Numbered from the stretch's first letter, positions 1 through 9,508 are shown. The stretch: DNA of 38,238 nucleotides from Ignavibacteria bacterium (GCA_030835085.1 JAUQWQ010000207.1:1-38238); one strand, 5' to 3'. Numbers and translations: made by a program. The notes: generated from the letters alone by a model not told the origin.

Positions 1-600
1 CACTTTATCGCCTTCAACAACAATACCGTCGAAACCGTATTCATAGCCAAGCAATTTATTCGCTTCTTCAATGTTACCATCAGCCAGCGCATGCCTTATG
101 CGGGTTGAGCTTACCGGTTTGCCTTCAACATCAATTTCATCAACACGGTGAATTTCGAATCCGAACTCACGTGAGAGTGATTTTAATGTTTCAATGCTTC
201 CTTCACGGTTCCTCCCGAAGAGGTGATCATAACCAATTACAAGATCACTTAAACCTATACTGCCAACAACGTATCTTTCGTAAAACTCCCTGGCATCAGT
301 TTTTGAAAAACCCTCGGTAAATTTAATTATCAAGACGTTTTCAATACCAGCAGCTTCAAACAGCCTCAGCTTTTCGTCAATTGCTGTAAGCAGTTTTATA
401 TCCGGTGTCTTGTTCTTCAAAACTTCCTGCGGATGGGGCTCGAATGTTACTATAAAAGAACGAAGCCCTTTTTCCTTTGCCAGTGATGTTACTTTGTTCA
501 CTATCTGCCTGTGTGCAAGATGCAGCCCGTCATATGTACCGATAGTTACCGCGGTTTTTTCATTATATGGTACTTCTTTTATATCCCTGTATATGTTCAT
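1..600 (-). CDS. ribF: Bifunctional riboflavin kinase/FAD synthetase RibF (3' end outside window)
   Basis: RibF phosphorylates riboflavin to FMN and adenylylates FMN to FAD in the cytoplasm. The 200 codons visible form the N-terminal FAD synthetase (nucleotidyltransferase) half. They show the GTYDGLHLAHRQ nucleotide-binding loop near residue 21, the YDHLFGRNREG motif and the SSTRIRHAL motif before the linker to the kinase domain. The C-terminal riboflavin kinase half lies beyond base 1. The ATG (598-600) directly follows the truB TAG (601-603) with no spacer, so translation is probably coupled. It is the last visible gene of the nusA-infB-rbfA-truB-ribF operon; rbfA-truB-ribF is a widely conserved order. 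Confidence 0.95.
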   Translation of the reverse strand, partial: MNIYRDIKEVPYNEKTAVTIGTYDGLHLAHRQIVNKVTSLAKEKGLRSFIVTFEPHPQEVLKNKTPDIKLLTAIDEKLRLFEAAGIENVLIIKFTEGFSKTDAREFYERYVVGSIGLSDLVIGYDHLFGRNREGSIETLKSLSREFGFEIHRVDEIDVEGKPVSSTRIRHALADGNIEEANKLLGYEYGFDGIVVEGDKV

Positions 601-1344
601 CTATTTTCTGTTCCTGTTGATAAAATCTTCCGCTCCAAGCGCGTTCTTTATATCCAAATCGCCTATTTTTGTTCTTCTTAGTTCTTTTAAATGCGCACCG
701 ACTCCAAGTTTATCGCCCAGATCACTTACCAGTGATCTTATATATGTTCCTTTAGTACAATGCACCCTGAATGTTATTTCATTTCCGTTTAATTGACTTA
801 CTTCAAATACTTTTACATTTACCTGCCTGGGCGCTATTTCCATTACCTGGCCTTTACGCGCCATTTTATAGAGCGGCTTACCTTTATGTTTCACCGCTGA
901 AAACATGGGGGGCACCTGGCTTATTTCGCCGGTAAGTTCCTTAACGGCTTCGGCAATCTGTTCATTGGTAATGTGCGATATATCAGCTTTTTCAAAAACT
1001 TCGGTTTCGGTATCGTAGCTCTTGGTTCTTTCGCCAAGCACTAATACACCTTCATACTCTTTATCGCATCCAAGCAGCTCGTTAAGTGATTTTGTTTTTT
1101 TGCCTGTGCATACAACCATCAGGCCTGTAGCCTTGGGGTCAAGTGTACCTGAGTGACCCGCTTTATTCACATCAAGGAATTTTTTAACAATGTTAACGAT
1201 CCTTGCACTTGTATATTCCTTCGGTTTATCAAAGAGCAGCGTGATACCTTCTTTATTCGCGGCGTTGTGCCTTTCATCCCAGCTAAGCTGCCAGAATTCA
1301 TCGCCAATAACTTCAATACTCATAATTTCTGCCCCGGGTATCAT
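601..1344 (-). CDS. truB: tRNA pseudouridine(55) synthase TruB
   Basis: TruB makes pseudouridine 55 in the T-loop of tRNAs. The motif GHSGTLDPKATG carries the catalytic Asp, and KGTYIRSLVSDLG is the second family signature. At about 247 residues it is shorter than the roughly 314-residue E. coli enzyme and seems to lack a full C-terminal PUA domain, as in many Bacteroidota. Two starts are possible: ATG at 1344, three bases past the rbfA stop, or ATG at 1323 (MSIEVIGDEF). Neither has a strong ribosome binding site. The gene is sandwiched between rbfA and ribF with almost no spacing, so it is surely co-transcribed with them. Confidence 0.95.
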   Translation of the reverse strand: MIPGAEIMSIEVIGDEFWQLSWDERHNAANKEGITLLFDKPKEYTSARIVNIVKKFLDVNKAGHSGTLDPKATGLMVVCTGKKTKSLNELLGCDKEYEGVLVLGERTKSYDTETEVFEKADISHITNEQIAEAVKELTGEISQVPPMFSAVKHKGKPLYKMARKGQVMEIAPRQVNVKVFEVSQLNGNEITFRVHCTKGTYIRSLVSDLGDKLGVGAHLKELRRTKIGDLDIKNALGAEDFINRNRK

Positions 1345-1347
1345 TAA

Positions 1348-1749
1348 CTATTTATCTTTGCTTTCTTCACCGGCATCCGTTACCCCGGCAGAATCAGCTT
1401 CCCCGGTTTCATCTTTGTGAATTTCTTTGATTATCTCATCAATCCTGCTGGCGTATTCCATATTATCATCAAAATAAAAATCAAGTTCAGGCACATACCT
1501 TAAATGCATATTTGCACCAAGGTGCATCCTTATTTGTTTTTTCCTGTTGTTAACTTTTTCCAGACATACTTCTGTAGAATCTTTATTGCCTATAAAACTA
1601 ACATATACTTTGGCGTTCTTCAGGTCTTTGCTGATGCGCACCCGTGTGACTGTTACCAGTCCAAGGCGCAGCTCAGCCTGATCCCGGCTCAATATTCCCG
1701 CAAGCTGATGTTTAATTTCTTCCGCTACTTTATCTGTTCTTATTGACAT
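1348..1749 (-). CDS. rbfA: 30S ribosome-binding factor RbfA
   Basis: RbfA is a small KH-fold protein that binds the 30S subunit during late 16S rRNA maturation and cold adaptation. The N-terminus (MSIRTDKVAEEIKHQLAGIL) and the middle segment (VTVTRVRISKDLKNAKVYVS) are typical. The C-terminus has family-like LRYVPELDFYFDD followed by an acidic tail rich in Asp and Glu. I place the start at ATG 1749 because family members begin just before R-x-x-K/R-V; an in-frame TTG at 1761 would add four residues. The DUF4160/DUF2442 pair lies directly upstream, where infB would normally be adjacent. An AGGAGG overlapping the DUF2442 stop lies about 30 bases upstream, too far to serve this ATG. Confidence 0.93.
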   Translation of the reverse strand: MSIRTDKVAEEIKHQLAGILSRDQAELRLGLVTVTRVRISKDLKNAKVYVSFIGNKDSTEVCLEKVNNRKKQIRMHLGANMHLRYVPELDFYFDDNMEYASRIDEIIKEIHKDETGEADSAGVTDAGEESKDK

Positions 1750-1783
1750 ATTATAATCCAAACTTACTCAAATTAACTGCCTC

Positions 1784-2044
1784 CTACGAAATCTTACCCT
1801 CATATAGATCCCAAATAGGGAAACACATTTCGTAATCACCCCAAACCAAGTCACCATATTTAATTGTGTAATCCTGAAATAAAGATTTTTTTAAGAACTT
1901 TTTTATCATGGGATTATGAGAGTTCTTCAAAAAATCACCAAAATCAACAGTTCTGCTTTTACCATCATTAAACGACAATCTTATCTGGTAATCTTTTAGA
2001 TAAATTGCAGATTTTATTTCTATTATTTCTTCTTTTACGGCCAT
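1784..2044 (-). CDS. DUF2442 domain protein
   Basis: This 86-residue protein matches the small DUF2442 family: an N-terminal strand region with LSFNDGKSRTVDFGDFL and a C-terminal WGDYEMCFPIWDLYEG, where other members have a W-x-x-G-x-D-l-x-P-x-x-L pattern. The function is not established. It starts three bases after the DUF4160 stop, so the two are translationally coupled. DUF4160 and DUF2442 genes are commonly found as an adjacent pair and have been suggested to behave like a toxin-antitoxin unit, which I treat as unproven. It is an intruder in a housekeeping operon. Confidence 0.85.
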   Translation of the reverse strand: MAVKEEIIEIKSAIYLKDYQIRLSFNDGKSRTVDFGDFLKNSHNPMIKKFLKKSLFQDYTIKYGDLVWGDYEMCFPIWDLYEGKIS

Positions 2045-2047
2045 TGC

Positions 2048-2350
2048 TTAAATTACTTTGGTAATTCTTTTGAGTTTAATTGGTTTATTATAAACAAAAT
2101 AATCCACCCACTTTTTAACAATATCTTCGGAATATTTATTGACCAGTTTCTTAAATGCCGATAACTTTGAAGCCGGTAATTGTTTTTTTCCTTTTACTCT
2201 TTTGAAAATTATTTTAACGATTCTGCCATCTACTACAATTATTTCTGCTCTGCATTCAGAACCCTGATAATTTCCATGAACATGTATTGGCGTATGCTCG
2301 TTTGAATAGAACAAAACAACAATTCCCAAATATTCATATAGCTTTGGCAA
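2048..2350 (-). CDS. DUF4160 domain protein
   Basis: This 100-residue protein belongs to DUF4160. The N-terminus has the family signature, MPKLYEYLGIVVLFYSNEH then TPIHVHG, with a conserved His pair (HVH) at about residues 22-24. The rest is basic, with RVKGKKQLPASKL and a C-terminal helix containing a conserved Trp (VKKWVDYF). The start is TTG at 2350, preceded by an AGG about nine bases upstream; there is no ATG nearby. It lies eight bases after the infB stop and three bases before DUF2442, so the pair is embedded in the infB-rbfA junction and expressed from the operon promoter. Its biochemical role is unknown. Confidence 0.85.
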   Translation of the reverse strand: MPKLYEYLGIVVLFYSNEHTPIHVHGNYQGSECRAEIIVVDGRIVKIIFKRVKGKKQLPASKLSAFKKLVNKYSEDIVKKWVDYFVYNKPIKLKRITKVI

Positions 2351-2358
2351 TTATTAAC

Positions 2359-5355
2359 CTACTTCTGCTCCAGCTTACGTTTTGTTTCTACAATTGTGTA
2401 TGATTCAATGATATCCTTAACCTTAATATCGTTATAATTTTCAAGGCTGATACCGCACTCAAATCCCTGTTCAACTTCCCTAACGTCATCCTTAAATCTC
2501 TTCAGAGCGTTTATATGACCATCAAACACAACAAATCCATCGCGCAGCAGCCTTACTTTATTATTCCTTACAACCTTGCCATCCAGCACGTAACATCCTG
2601 CAACTGTGCCGATCTTAGGTACCTTGAATGTTTCGCGTACTTCAACCGTAGCCAGTACCTCTTCGGTTTTTTCAGGCTCTAAAAGACCCTCAAGCGCTAG
2701 TTTCATCTCGTTGATAACATCATAGATGATATTATGCAGCCTGATATCAACTTTTTCGCTCTCAGCAAGTTTTCTTGCCTTTAAGTTCGGTCTTACATTA
2801 AAGCCCACTATAATAGCGCTTGATGCTGCTGCAAGCAGCACATCGTACTCGGTAATTTCACCGATAGCTTTATGTATAATGCTTACTTTTACTTCGCTTG
2901 TACCAAGTTTCAACAGTGAGTCCGATAGCGCTTCAACCGAGCCGTCAACATCACCTTTGATGATAACGTTAAGATCAACCTGTTTACCTTCTTTGATCTG
3001 TTTGGATATATCGTCAAGCGTAATGAATCTAACCTGGCGGAAATCCTGCTCGCGTTTGAGCTGCTGTCTCTTAAGCGCAATTTCCCTTGCTTCTCTTTCG
3101 CTATCCATAGAGACCAGTACATCACCTGCCTGCGGCATACCGTCGAATCCAAGTACCTGCACAGGCGTTGCCGGTAACGCTTTTGCTACTTTATGTCCGC
3201 GTTCATCATACATTGCCTTCACCCTGCCGTTAAAATTACCGGCCACAAATGAATCACCTGTATGCAGCGTACCTTTTTGAACAAGCACTGTTGCGGTGAT
3301 ACCTTTTCCTTTATCAAGCTTGGCTTCTACTATCGCTCCACGCGCATTTCTATCCGGGTTAGCCTTCAGGTCAAGCACTTCTGCTTCAACCAGAATTTTT
3401 TCAAGAAGCTTCTCAACATTGGTTCCTGCTTTTGCTGAAATTTCAACTGACTGGTATTTACCGCCGTATTCCTCAACAAGCACGCCTTTTTCAGATAGCT
3501 GAGTTTTTATTTTCGTGGGGTCAGCACCCGGTTTATCTATTTTATTTATCGCAACTACTATAGGTACATTGGCCGCAAGCGCGTGATTGATAGCTTCAAT
3601 TGTCTGCGGCATTACGCTGTCATCAGCGGCAACAACAAGCACAACAATATCCGTTATCTGCGCACCGCGCGCTCTCATAGCGGTAAACGCTTCATGACCC
3701 GGCGTATCAAGAAATGATATCAGCCTTCCGTCATCAAGTTTTACCTGGTAAGCGCCAATATGCTGGGTAATTCCGCCCGCTTCACCGGCAACAACGCTGG
3801 CTTTACGGATATAATCAAGCAGTGATGTTTTACCGTGATCAACATGACCCATGATAGTAACAACCGGGGGTCTTGGCTGGAGTTTTCCTTCATCATCAAT
3901 TGTATCTGCAAGCGCATCAACTTCATATTCCTTCTGGAACTCGATCTTAAACCCGAACTCATCCGCAAGAAGAGTAATGAGATCTTTATCAAGCCTCTGG
4001 TTTATGGTGATCATCATGCCAAGCTCAAAACATTTCTGTATAAGCTCGCTTACTTCTATATTCATTAAAACAGCAAGCTCTGAAGTGGAAACATATTCAG
4101 TTACCTGGATAATATTCGCACGTGCCAGCGTCTCTTCGGCTTCTTTGAGCTCCTGCTCTAAACGTTCTTTCTTCTTTCTTCTTCTTAACTGCTGGCGTGC
4201 TGTAGATGATCCTGATTCATCCATCTTCGCCATTGTTTCGCGGATCGCTTCTTCAATTTCCGCTGTAACCTCTTCATCCGCTAATTTTTTCTTTTTCTTA
4301 GCTTCTGCGCCATCCTGGTATTTCTGTTTCTTCGATTTTAAATTCTTATCAAAATCACGTTTCTTTGCCAGTGAATCTGCGCTTTCGGCTGCCGGTTTTA
4401 CAACTCCTTTATCATCCTTCTTCTTTTCATCTTCACGTGAAGTGAACGGCTTCTTGAATCCGGGTTTTTGCCCCGGAGCCGGTTTTTTATTCTTACGGAA
4501 ATCATCCTTTATGGTAACGCGTTCAAATGTACCGCCGGTTTTTCTGCCCTGGTAGCCGCCTGGTTTTTTACCACCTGCTGTTTGAGTACCCTGGCCTGTA
4601 CCGGTTCCGGTTGTAGTTGTTCCTGTATTCGGATTTTTTCCTTTATACCCGCCGCCCGGTTTCTTGCCAAACCTGTCATCATGTCTTTTGCCTTTGTAAT
4701 CACCGCCCTGTTTGGAAAATATACCCGTCTTAGTTATAAGCGGTTTAGTATCAATGGGTTTTACGTCTGGTTTTTTTACTTCGAGCGCCTTTGTTTCAGC
4801 TGCCAACGGTGTTTTAGTTTCCGGAGCTTTTGTTTCGGGAGCCTTAACTTCGGTTTCCTCTGTCTTTGCTTTCGGTTTTAAAGCCTCCTGCTCAGCTCTT
4901 TTCCTGTCTTCTTCTTCTTTTTGTTTCTGTCTTTCAAGCTCTTCTTCTTTTTCTTTTATCAGCCTGCGCTTTTCTTCAAGGTCCTTATGTAACTGGGACT
5001 CTCTATCGACCTTTACTTTATCTTCTTCGTCTTTTTTTCTTTGCTTTTCTTCTTCTTCCTTAAGCTTCTTTTCTTTCTCGCGCTTTACTTCTTCTTCAAT
5101 TTCGGCTATTTCAATGCCTTTATGCTTTTTCTTAAACTCAACAAGCTTCTGTTTATGCTTTTCCGCTTCTTCAAGATCGCTCTTAAAATGCCCTAACACT
5201 TTATTATATGCACTTTCATCAACTTTAGACATAACGCCGCCGACCTCTACACCTATGCGCTTCAGGTATTCAAGTATTTCGCCGGATTGCCGGTTGACTT
5301 CTTTGGCAATCTTTGATATCTGTATTCCTTTTGAACCTTTGTTTGTTTCGGGCAT
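2359..5355 (-). CDS. infB: Translation initiation factor IF-2
   Basis: IF-2 is the GTPase that places initiator fMet-tRNA on the 30S subunit and promotes subunit joining. The 998 residues begin with an IF2_N-type module ([20 protein letters not shown]). A long charged, Lys/Glu-rich coiled-coil region and a Gly/Lys-rich linker follow. The G domain then shows GHVDHGKT (about residues 502-509), DTPGHEAF and NKID. Domains II to IV end in the C-terminal fMet-tRNA binding module. The low-complexity N-terminal half is long but within the family range. The ATG at 5355 has an AAGG about 13 bases upstream. Its usual partner rbfA is separated from it here by two small DUF genes. Confidence 0.98.
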   Translation of the reverse strand: MPETNKGSKGIQISKIAKEVNRQSGEILEYLKRIGVEVGGVMSKVDESAYNKVLGHFKSDLEEAEKHKQKLVEFKKKHKGIEIAEIEEEVKREKEKKLKEEEEKQRKKDEEDKVKVDRESQLHKDLEEKRRLIKEKEEELERQKQKEEEDRKRAEQEALKPKAKTEETEVKAPETKAPETKTPLAAETKALEVKKPDVKPIDTKPLITKTGIFSKQGGDYKGKRHDDRFGKKPGGGYKGKNPNTGTTTTGTGTGQGTQTAGGKKPGGYQGRKTGGTFERVTIKDDFRKNKKPAPGQKPGFKKPFTSREDEKKKDDKGVVKPAAESADSLAKKRDFDKNLKSKKQKYQDGAEAKKKKKLADEEVTAEIEEAIRETMAKMDESGSSTARQQLRRRKKKERLEQELKEAEETLARANIIQVTEYVSTSELAVLMNIEVSELIQKCFELGMMITINQRLDKDLITLLADEFGFKIEFQKEYEVDALADTIDDEGKLQPRPPVVTIMGHVDHGKTSLLDYIRKASVVAGEAGGITQHIGAYQVKLDDGRLISFLDTPGHEAFTAMRARGAQITDIVVLVVAADDSVMPQTIEAINHALAANVPIVVAINKIDKPGADPTKIKTQLSEKGVLVEEYGGKYQSVEISAKAGTNVEKLLEKILVEAEVLDLKANPDRNARGAIVEAKLDKGKGITATVLVQKGTLHTGDSFVAGNFNGRVKAMYDERGHKVAKALPATPVQVLGFDGMPQAGDVLVSMDSEREAREIALKRQQLKREQDFRQVRFITLDDISKQIKEGKQVDLNVIIKGDVDGSVEALSDSLLKLGTSEVKVSIIHKAIGEITEYDVLLAAASSAIIVGFNVRPNLKARKLAESEKVDIRLHNIIYDVINEMKLALEGLLEPEKTEEVLATVEVRETFKVPKIGTVAGCYVLDGKVVRNNKVRLLRDGFVVFDGHINALKRFKDDVREVEQGFECGISLENYNDIKVKDIIESYTIVETKRKLEQK

Positions 5356-5446
5356 TAAATTTATTTTACCTTCTTTATTAAATTTGCTTCTATGTTGTGT
5401 TTAATTAAAATGCAGCCCGCTAATATATTTCCGGCGGGGCGGGAGC

Positions 5447-6739
5447 TTATTTCTTTTCCTCTTCTGCTTTTACTTTCTCTTCTTCATCACTTTCTTCCCC
5501 CTCATCGTCTTCGTCATCCTCTTCATCTTCTTCGGTTTCTTCATCGTCGTCTTTATCATCAGTATCCTTCATATCCTTTGGAAGTTCAGGAACGTTATCA
5601 TTTTCTTCCCCGGTTGAATTCACTTCTTCATCAAGTTCCTCATTTTCAGCTTCTTCAGCCTGCAATTCAAGCTCGCGCTCAAGCGCTTCTTCAATATCTT
5701 TAGGTCTTCCGCTGTTGCGCTCTACATCAATTTCATAATCGGTAAGCTTGCTTGCAAGCTTTATGTTCTGACCGTTCTTGCCGATAACCAGCGATATCTG
5801 GTCCTCATCTGCAACAATTTTTGCTACCTTATTAGCCTTATCAAGATAAATATCTTTAAGCTTTGCGGGAGCTAATGCTCTGGCGATATACAGACCAATA
5901 TCATCACTGTAATTTATTACGTCAATGTTCTCATTGGCAAGCTCGCGTACTATGGAGTGTATCCTGATACCCTTCATGCCTACGCATGCGCCAACGGCAT
6001 CGATCCTGTCATCGTATGAATAAACGGCGACCTTGGCCCTTTCGCCGGGCTCGCGGGCAACGCCTTTTATTTCGATAACACCGTCATAAATTTCAGGTAT
6101 TTCAAGCTCAAACAATTTCTTTAAGAAATCATCTGCGGAGCGCGATACTATTATTGAGGGCGGACCTGAAGATTTTTTTGAAACTTCTTTCACGTAAACT
6201 CTGATCGATTCACCCTTTTTATAACGCTCGCGCTGTATCTGCTCTCCCTTGGGGAACTGTATTTCATGTCCGTTATGAATAAGCAGTATGCTGTGCGGCT
6301 TTATCTGGTAAATTTCACCAACAATAATTTCGCCGACGAGATCTTTATAATCGTTATAGATAATTTCTTTTTCAACTTCGCGAATCTTCTGGTTCAGGTT
6401 CTGTTTCAGGTTCACAATGTGCCTTCTGCCGAATGTAACGTAATCAAGTACCTCTGTGTAATCATCGCCAACTTCAAGCTCTTCACCTGAGCGCTCATTA
6501 GCTTCTTCAACTGTAATTTCAGTTTCGGGATCGGCTACTGTTTCTACAACAGCCTTTGATAGATACATCTCAATATCGCCCTTATCCATATTCACTATCA
6601 CATCGTAGTTTGCATTCTGGCCGTATTTTTTCTTTATCATCATGCCGAACACTTCTTTGATAATACTTTCAAGAAGGTCCCTATCGATTTTTTTATCCTT
6701 CACCATTTGTGAAAAGGAATCAACTATCTCAGATTTCAT
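5447..6739 (-). CDS. nusA: Transcription termination/antitermination factor NusA
   Basis: NusA binds RNA polymerase and nascent RNA and modulates pausing, termination and antitermination. The 430 residues contain the N-terminal polymerase-binding domain, with VTFGRRHIVNLKQNLNQKI at its end. An S1 domain (around IVGEIYQIKPHSILLIHNG) and tandem KH domains follow, including GACVGMKGIRIHSIVREL and LVIGKNGQNIKLASKL. It ends in a very acidic tail of roughly 80 residues of Glu and Asp rather than the two acidic repeats of E. coli. The ATG at 6739 has a GAGG eight bases upstream. It is the first gene of the operon in this window; rimP, which usually precedes nusA, is absent. Confidence 0.97.
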   Translation of the reverse strand: MKSEIVDSFSQMVKDKKIDRDLLESIIKEVFGMMIKKKYGQNANYDVIVNMDKGDIEMYLSKAVVETVADPETEITVEEANERSGEELEVGDDYTEVLDYVTFGRRHIVNLKQNLNQKIREVEKEIIYNDYKDLVGEIIVGEIYQIKPHSILLIHNGHEIQFPKGEQIQRERYKKGESIRVYVKEVSKKSSGPPSIIVSRSADDFLKKLFELEIPEIYDGVIEIKGVAREPGERAKVAVYSYDDRIDAVGACVGMKGIRIHSIVRELANENIDVINYSDDIGLYIARALAPAKLKDIYLDKANKVAKIVADEDQISLVIGKNGQNIKLASKLTDYEIDVERNSGRPKDIEEALERELELQAEEAENEELDEEVNSTGEENDNVPELPKDMKDTDDKDDDEETEEDEEDDEDDEGEESDEEEKVKAEEEKK

Positions 6740-6810
6740 TTGTTAAGCCTCATTTGTATATATTTTTTATTTATTTGATCATGAACAAATCCCAAGCAGC
6801 GGGATAATAA

Positions 6811-6833
6811 AAGGATTCAATTAAGGAATCCTT
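6811..6833. other. Inverted repeat in the nusA leader
   Basis: AAGGATTC and GAATCCTT form a perfect 8-bp stem with a 7-base loop, about 70 bases upstream of the nusA start codon. There is no T-run after it. It could be an RNA structure in the nusA leader or a protein-binding site; I cannot tell which. Confidence 0.5.
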
Positions 6834-6887
6834 GAATAACTATATGTTTCCGGTTTATTTTCCCGCCAAAGGTGGGGTGTATAGAAC

Positions 6888-6912
6888 AAAAATGACGCTT
6901 TTAGGAGCGCCA
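6888..6912 (-). terminator. Terminator-like hairpin in the nusA leader (possible attenuator)
   Basis: On the minus strand TGGCGCT and AGCGTCA pair over 7 bp (one G-U) around a 6-base loop, followed directly by TTTTT. It lies about 35 bases past the -7 element at 6943-6950 and about 150 bases before the nusA start. It would therefore terminate within the nusA leader rather than at the end of the upstream gene, which has its own terminator near 7056. Confidence 0.55.
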
Positions 6913-6942
6913 GTTTTCAAAGCATAAACATTAATTATCACA

Positions 6943-6973
6943 CAAATATAGCGGTTTTATTGATTGGAAGCAA
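6943..6973 (-). promoter_or_regulatory. Bacteroidota-type promoter of the nusA operon
   Basis: On the minus strand a TTG (6971-6973) is separated by 20 bases from TATATTTG (6943-6950). This fits the Bacteroidota primary sigma consensus of TTG or TTTG at -33 and TAnnTTTG at -7. Predicted transcription would start near 6936 and give a leader of roughly 200 bases before nusA. Confidence 0.6.
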
Positions 6974-7055
6974 GGTATTGGTTTTTGATTAACTCTATAT
7001 AATAGTTCTTTTACTAGTTCAAGTTAAAGTATTGATAAATAAGATATTGTGATAG

Positions 7056-7075
7056 AAAAAGCCCGTTTTGAGGGC
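7056..7075 (-). terminator. Intrinsic terminator after the GH74-like gene
   Basis: On the minus strand GCCC and GGGC form a short GC stem around TCAAAAC, followed by TTTTT. It lies about 30 bases past the stop of the GH74-like gene at 7106. The stem is only 4 bp, so strength is uncertain, but the position fits. Confidence 0.55.
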
Positions 7076-7105
7076 GGACTTTATCCTCATCGTACAAATA
7101 TAACC

Positions 7106-9508
7106 TTATTTAACAACTACAAGCTTTTTAAGACCCGCAAAATCATCGGCTTCAAGCCTGTATAAATAAACACCTGATGCGAGGTTAGATGCGTCAAGCT
7201 CAGCATTATATGATCCCGCTGTTAAAATTCCGTTTACCAAAACCATCACCTCTTTGCCCGTAATATCATATACTGCAAGTTTTATTTTGCCGGATTTTGC
7301 AATACTGAACTTTATATTGGTAACGGGGTTGAACGGATTCGGGTAATTCTGTTCAAGCGAAAATGCTTCAGGTATTTCTGTAGAAATTGATGTTATCCCA
7401 ATTGTCAACCCTTCAAATATGAATGTACCGTTTCCGGTTGTACCGATCCACAATTGGTTTGTGTTATGCGGATTTATGACCAGGCTTGTTGTATTGGGCA
7501 GTTTAAATGCTCCCGTATTGATAACATCCCACGAGCTTCCGTTGTTTGTTGATTTATAAATTTTATCATAAGTATCGCCTGTACGCATTCCAAAAGCTGT
7601 AATAATATTTCCCCGTGTATCAACCTGCCATGCGCTTTCCCAGCCGCTCATGTTAGCCCAGGTACTGCCGCCATCAGTGGTTTTTAAAAGTCCGGAGTAC
7701 GATATAGCAAGATAAAAAAGATTCTGATTTGACGGGTGAACTGCAAGTGTACCGGATGGTTTATAGCCTGCAAATATATTACTTTTCAAGCTCCAGTTCT
7801 TTCCTTCATCAATGCTTTCATAAAATCCGCCGCCATCGCCTTCAAAATATCCGTATCGTTTTGATGAGCTAAAAGGATCCTTAGCCAAACCGTAATTTGA
7901 ATAGAATACACCCGGCGCCATGATATTCTGCGCAATACCGTTTGATTTTGTAAAATTCTGCCCGCCGTTAGAGCTCCAGTATATTCCCCCAACCGTACCT
8001 GCATTGGAATAATCTCCGCCAACAAAAACGATAAGCTGGTTTTCGTTAACATCTGAGGCAACTCCGTTTATTATGGGTCTGTTTGTACCTGCGGGAAGTC
8101 CGCTGGTTATTACCTTTGAATAATTCGCCCCGTTATTTGATGTAACGAATACTCCCGAAATTTCACCGGAATAAATATTACCGCCAACAATATAATTTTT
8201 GTTTGGGTTTGCAGCAGTTGTTAATACAGCTGTAGCGTTAGAAAAATCCTGCAGTGCGGCAAATGAATAAAATGCATAATCAGTAATTTCGCCTGTATTT
8301 CCGCCATCGGTTATTCTTCCCATTGTCAGATCACCCATTGGCAGGTATACAAAATTGGGATTTGTTAAATGAAAATGCGTTCTGTACATCACCGGAATAT
8401 TTATTCCGTCGGTTTTGTAACGCCAGTTCTGGCCTGCATCAGTTGATTTAAGGCATCCAAATCCGCCGGACATATACCATTCGTTTGTATTTACGGGATT
8501 CTGCTGAAAGTGGTTTCTTGCCCAGTCCACCACTGTCCAGTTGTATGAATGTTTTGGCAGCGGACCCTGCATTGTCATAGGCAGTACCTGAGGAAAATTC
8601 TGACCGCCATCAGTTGAAAGCCTTGTATAGTTCATACGGCTTGCAATAATTTTATTTTCGGTTCCCATAAAGAAAACTGCCGCAAGACTTCCGGCTCCGC
8701 TGAAGCCTGTTATATTTGTCCATGTACCGTTATATCTTACAAGACTTTCGTTATAAGCAACAAATGCAGTACCGTCAGTTTTTACTGCTATTCTGAAAAC
8801 AACACCCTCTACTTCGCCGGATGTCCTTAACTGAGTCCAGCTTGTGCCGCCGTTTTGCGATCTCCACACACCTGCAGTACCCTGCGAGCCGACCCATATC
8901 TCTGCTGTATTCCCGGAAGTACCCGGTCTGATAGTTATTGTTGAAATATTTCCGGTAATTACATTTGATCCCGCGACAACAACCCATGTGCTGCCGCCGT
9001 TTGTGGATCGGTACAGACCGCTTTCCCTTCCGCCGGTATATATAATTTCCGGGTTACCGGGATCAATAGTAATACACTCCCCGCCCCACCTTATATCATC
9101 ATTGCCGCTGAAGTTCACGTTCTGTAAAACATGTGTCCATGTATTTCCGCCGTCAGTAGTTTTCCATACCCCTCTGCCTTCATCTGAAGGTCTGTATGAA
9201 GTGCCGCAGGCAATATATATAATGTTATTGTTTGCCGGATGAACTGCAAGTCCCTGTATATAAAGCCCTGAAAATGTTGTTGCATAGTTTGAAATGAACT
9301 GCCAGTTTTCTCCGCCGTTATCACTTTTGAATACACCGCCAACATCGGTACGGGCATAAAGCCTTGCTCCGTTTGATGTGTATTTTACGGCCGTCACCCA
9401 TCCTGCGCCCTGGAAATTAACTGCTTTCAATGATTGACCGAAAGATAACGCTGTGAGAACAAGTACGAAAAATGCCGATAAAACTTTCAGGCGGTATATT
9501 GTTTTCAT
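7106..9508 (-). CDS. GH74-like beta-propeller protein with T9SS sorting domain
   Basis: This is probably a secreted glycoside hydrolase 74-like protein (the family acts on xyloglucan and related beta-glucans). I place the start at ATG 9508, giving 800 residues with a clear signal peptide (MKTIYRLKVLSAFFVLVLTALSFG); an in-frame upstream start adds 18 residues and hides it. GH74-like features are the LYARTDVGGVFK motif near the N-terminus, a GNDDIRWGGE segment matching the family GGNxPGRxxGER region, and LPMGDLTMG in the second half. The two Asp residues known as catalytic in GH74 would be D55 and D393. Many BNR motifs (STNGGSTW type) mark propeller blades. The C-terminus has QNYPNPFNP and ends KLVVVK, a type A sorting domain. 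It follows another propeller gene by about 100 bases. Confidence 0.8.
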   Translation of the reverse strand: MKTIYRLKVLSAFFVLVLTALSFGQSLKAVNFQGAGWVTAVKYTSNGARLYARTDVGGVFKSDNGGENWQFISNYATTFSGLYIQGLAVHPANNNIIYIACGTSYRPSDEGRGVWKTTDGGNTWTHVLQNVNFSGNDDIRWGGECITIDPGNPEIIYTGGRESGLYRSTNGGSTWVVVAGSNVITGNISTITIRPGTSGNTAEIWVGSQGTAGVWRSQNGGTSWTQLRTSGEVEGVVFRIAVKTDGTAFVAYNESLVRYNGTWTNITGFSGAGSLAAVFFMGTENKIIASRMNYTRLSTDGGQNFPQVLPMTMQGPLPKHSYNWTVVDWARNHFQQNPVNTNEWYMSGGFGCLKSTDAGQNWRYKTDGINIPVMYRTHFHLTNPNFVYLPMGDLTMGRITDGGNTGEITDYAFYSFAALQDFSNATAVLTTAANPNKNYIVGGNIYSGEISGVFVTSNNGANYSKVITSGLPAGTNRPIINGVASDVNENQLIVFVGGDYSNAGTVGGIYWSSNGGQNFTKSNGIAQNIMAPGVFYSNYGLAKDPFSSSKRYGYFEGDGGGFYESIDEGKNWSLKSNIFAGYKPSGTLAVHPSNQNLFYLAISYSGLLKTTDGGSTWANMSGWESAWQVDTRGNIITAFGMRTGDTYDKIYKSTNNGSSWDVINTGAFKLPNTTSLVINPHNTNQLWIGTTGNGTFIFEGLTIGITSISTEIPEAFSLEQNYPNPFNPVTNIKFSIAKSGKIKLAVYDITGKEVMVLVNGILTAGSYNAELDASNLASGVYLYRLEADDFAGLKKLVVVK

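Noticed and set aside
2726-3280. Long plus-strand frame opposite infB
   Set aside because: It is the antisense shadow of the IF-2 gene; the minus frame has clear GTPase motifs and the plus frame shows no domain.
6740-7105. Remnant of rimP upstream of nusA
   Set aside because: No frame in this stretch resembles RimP; it holds promoter and hairpins only.
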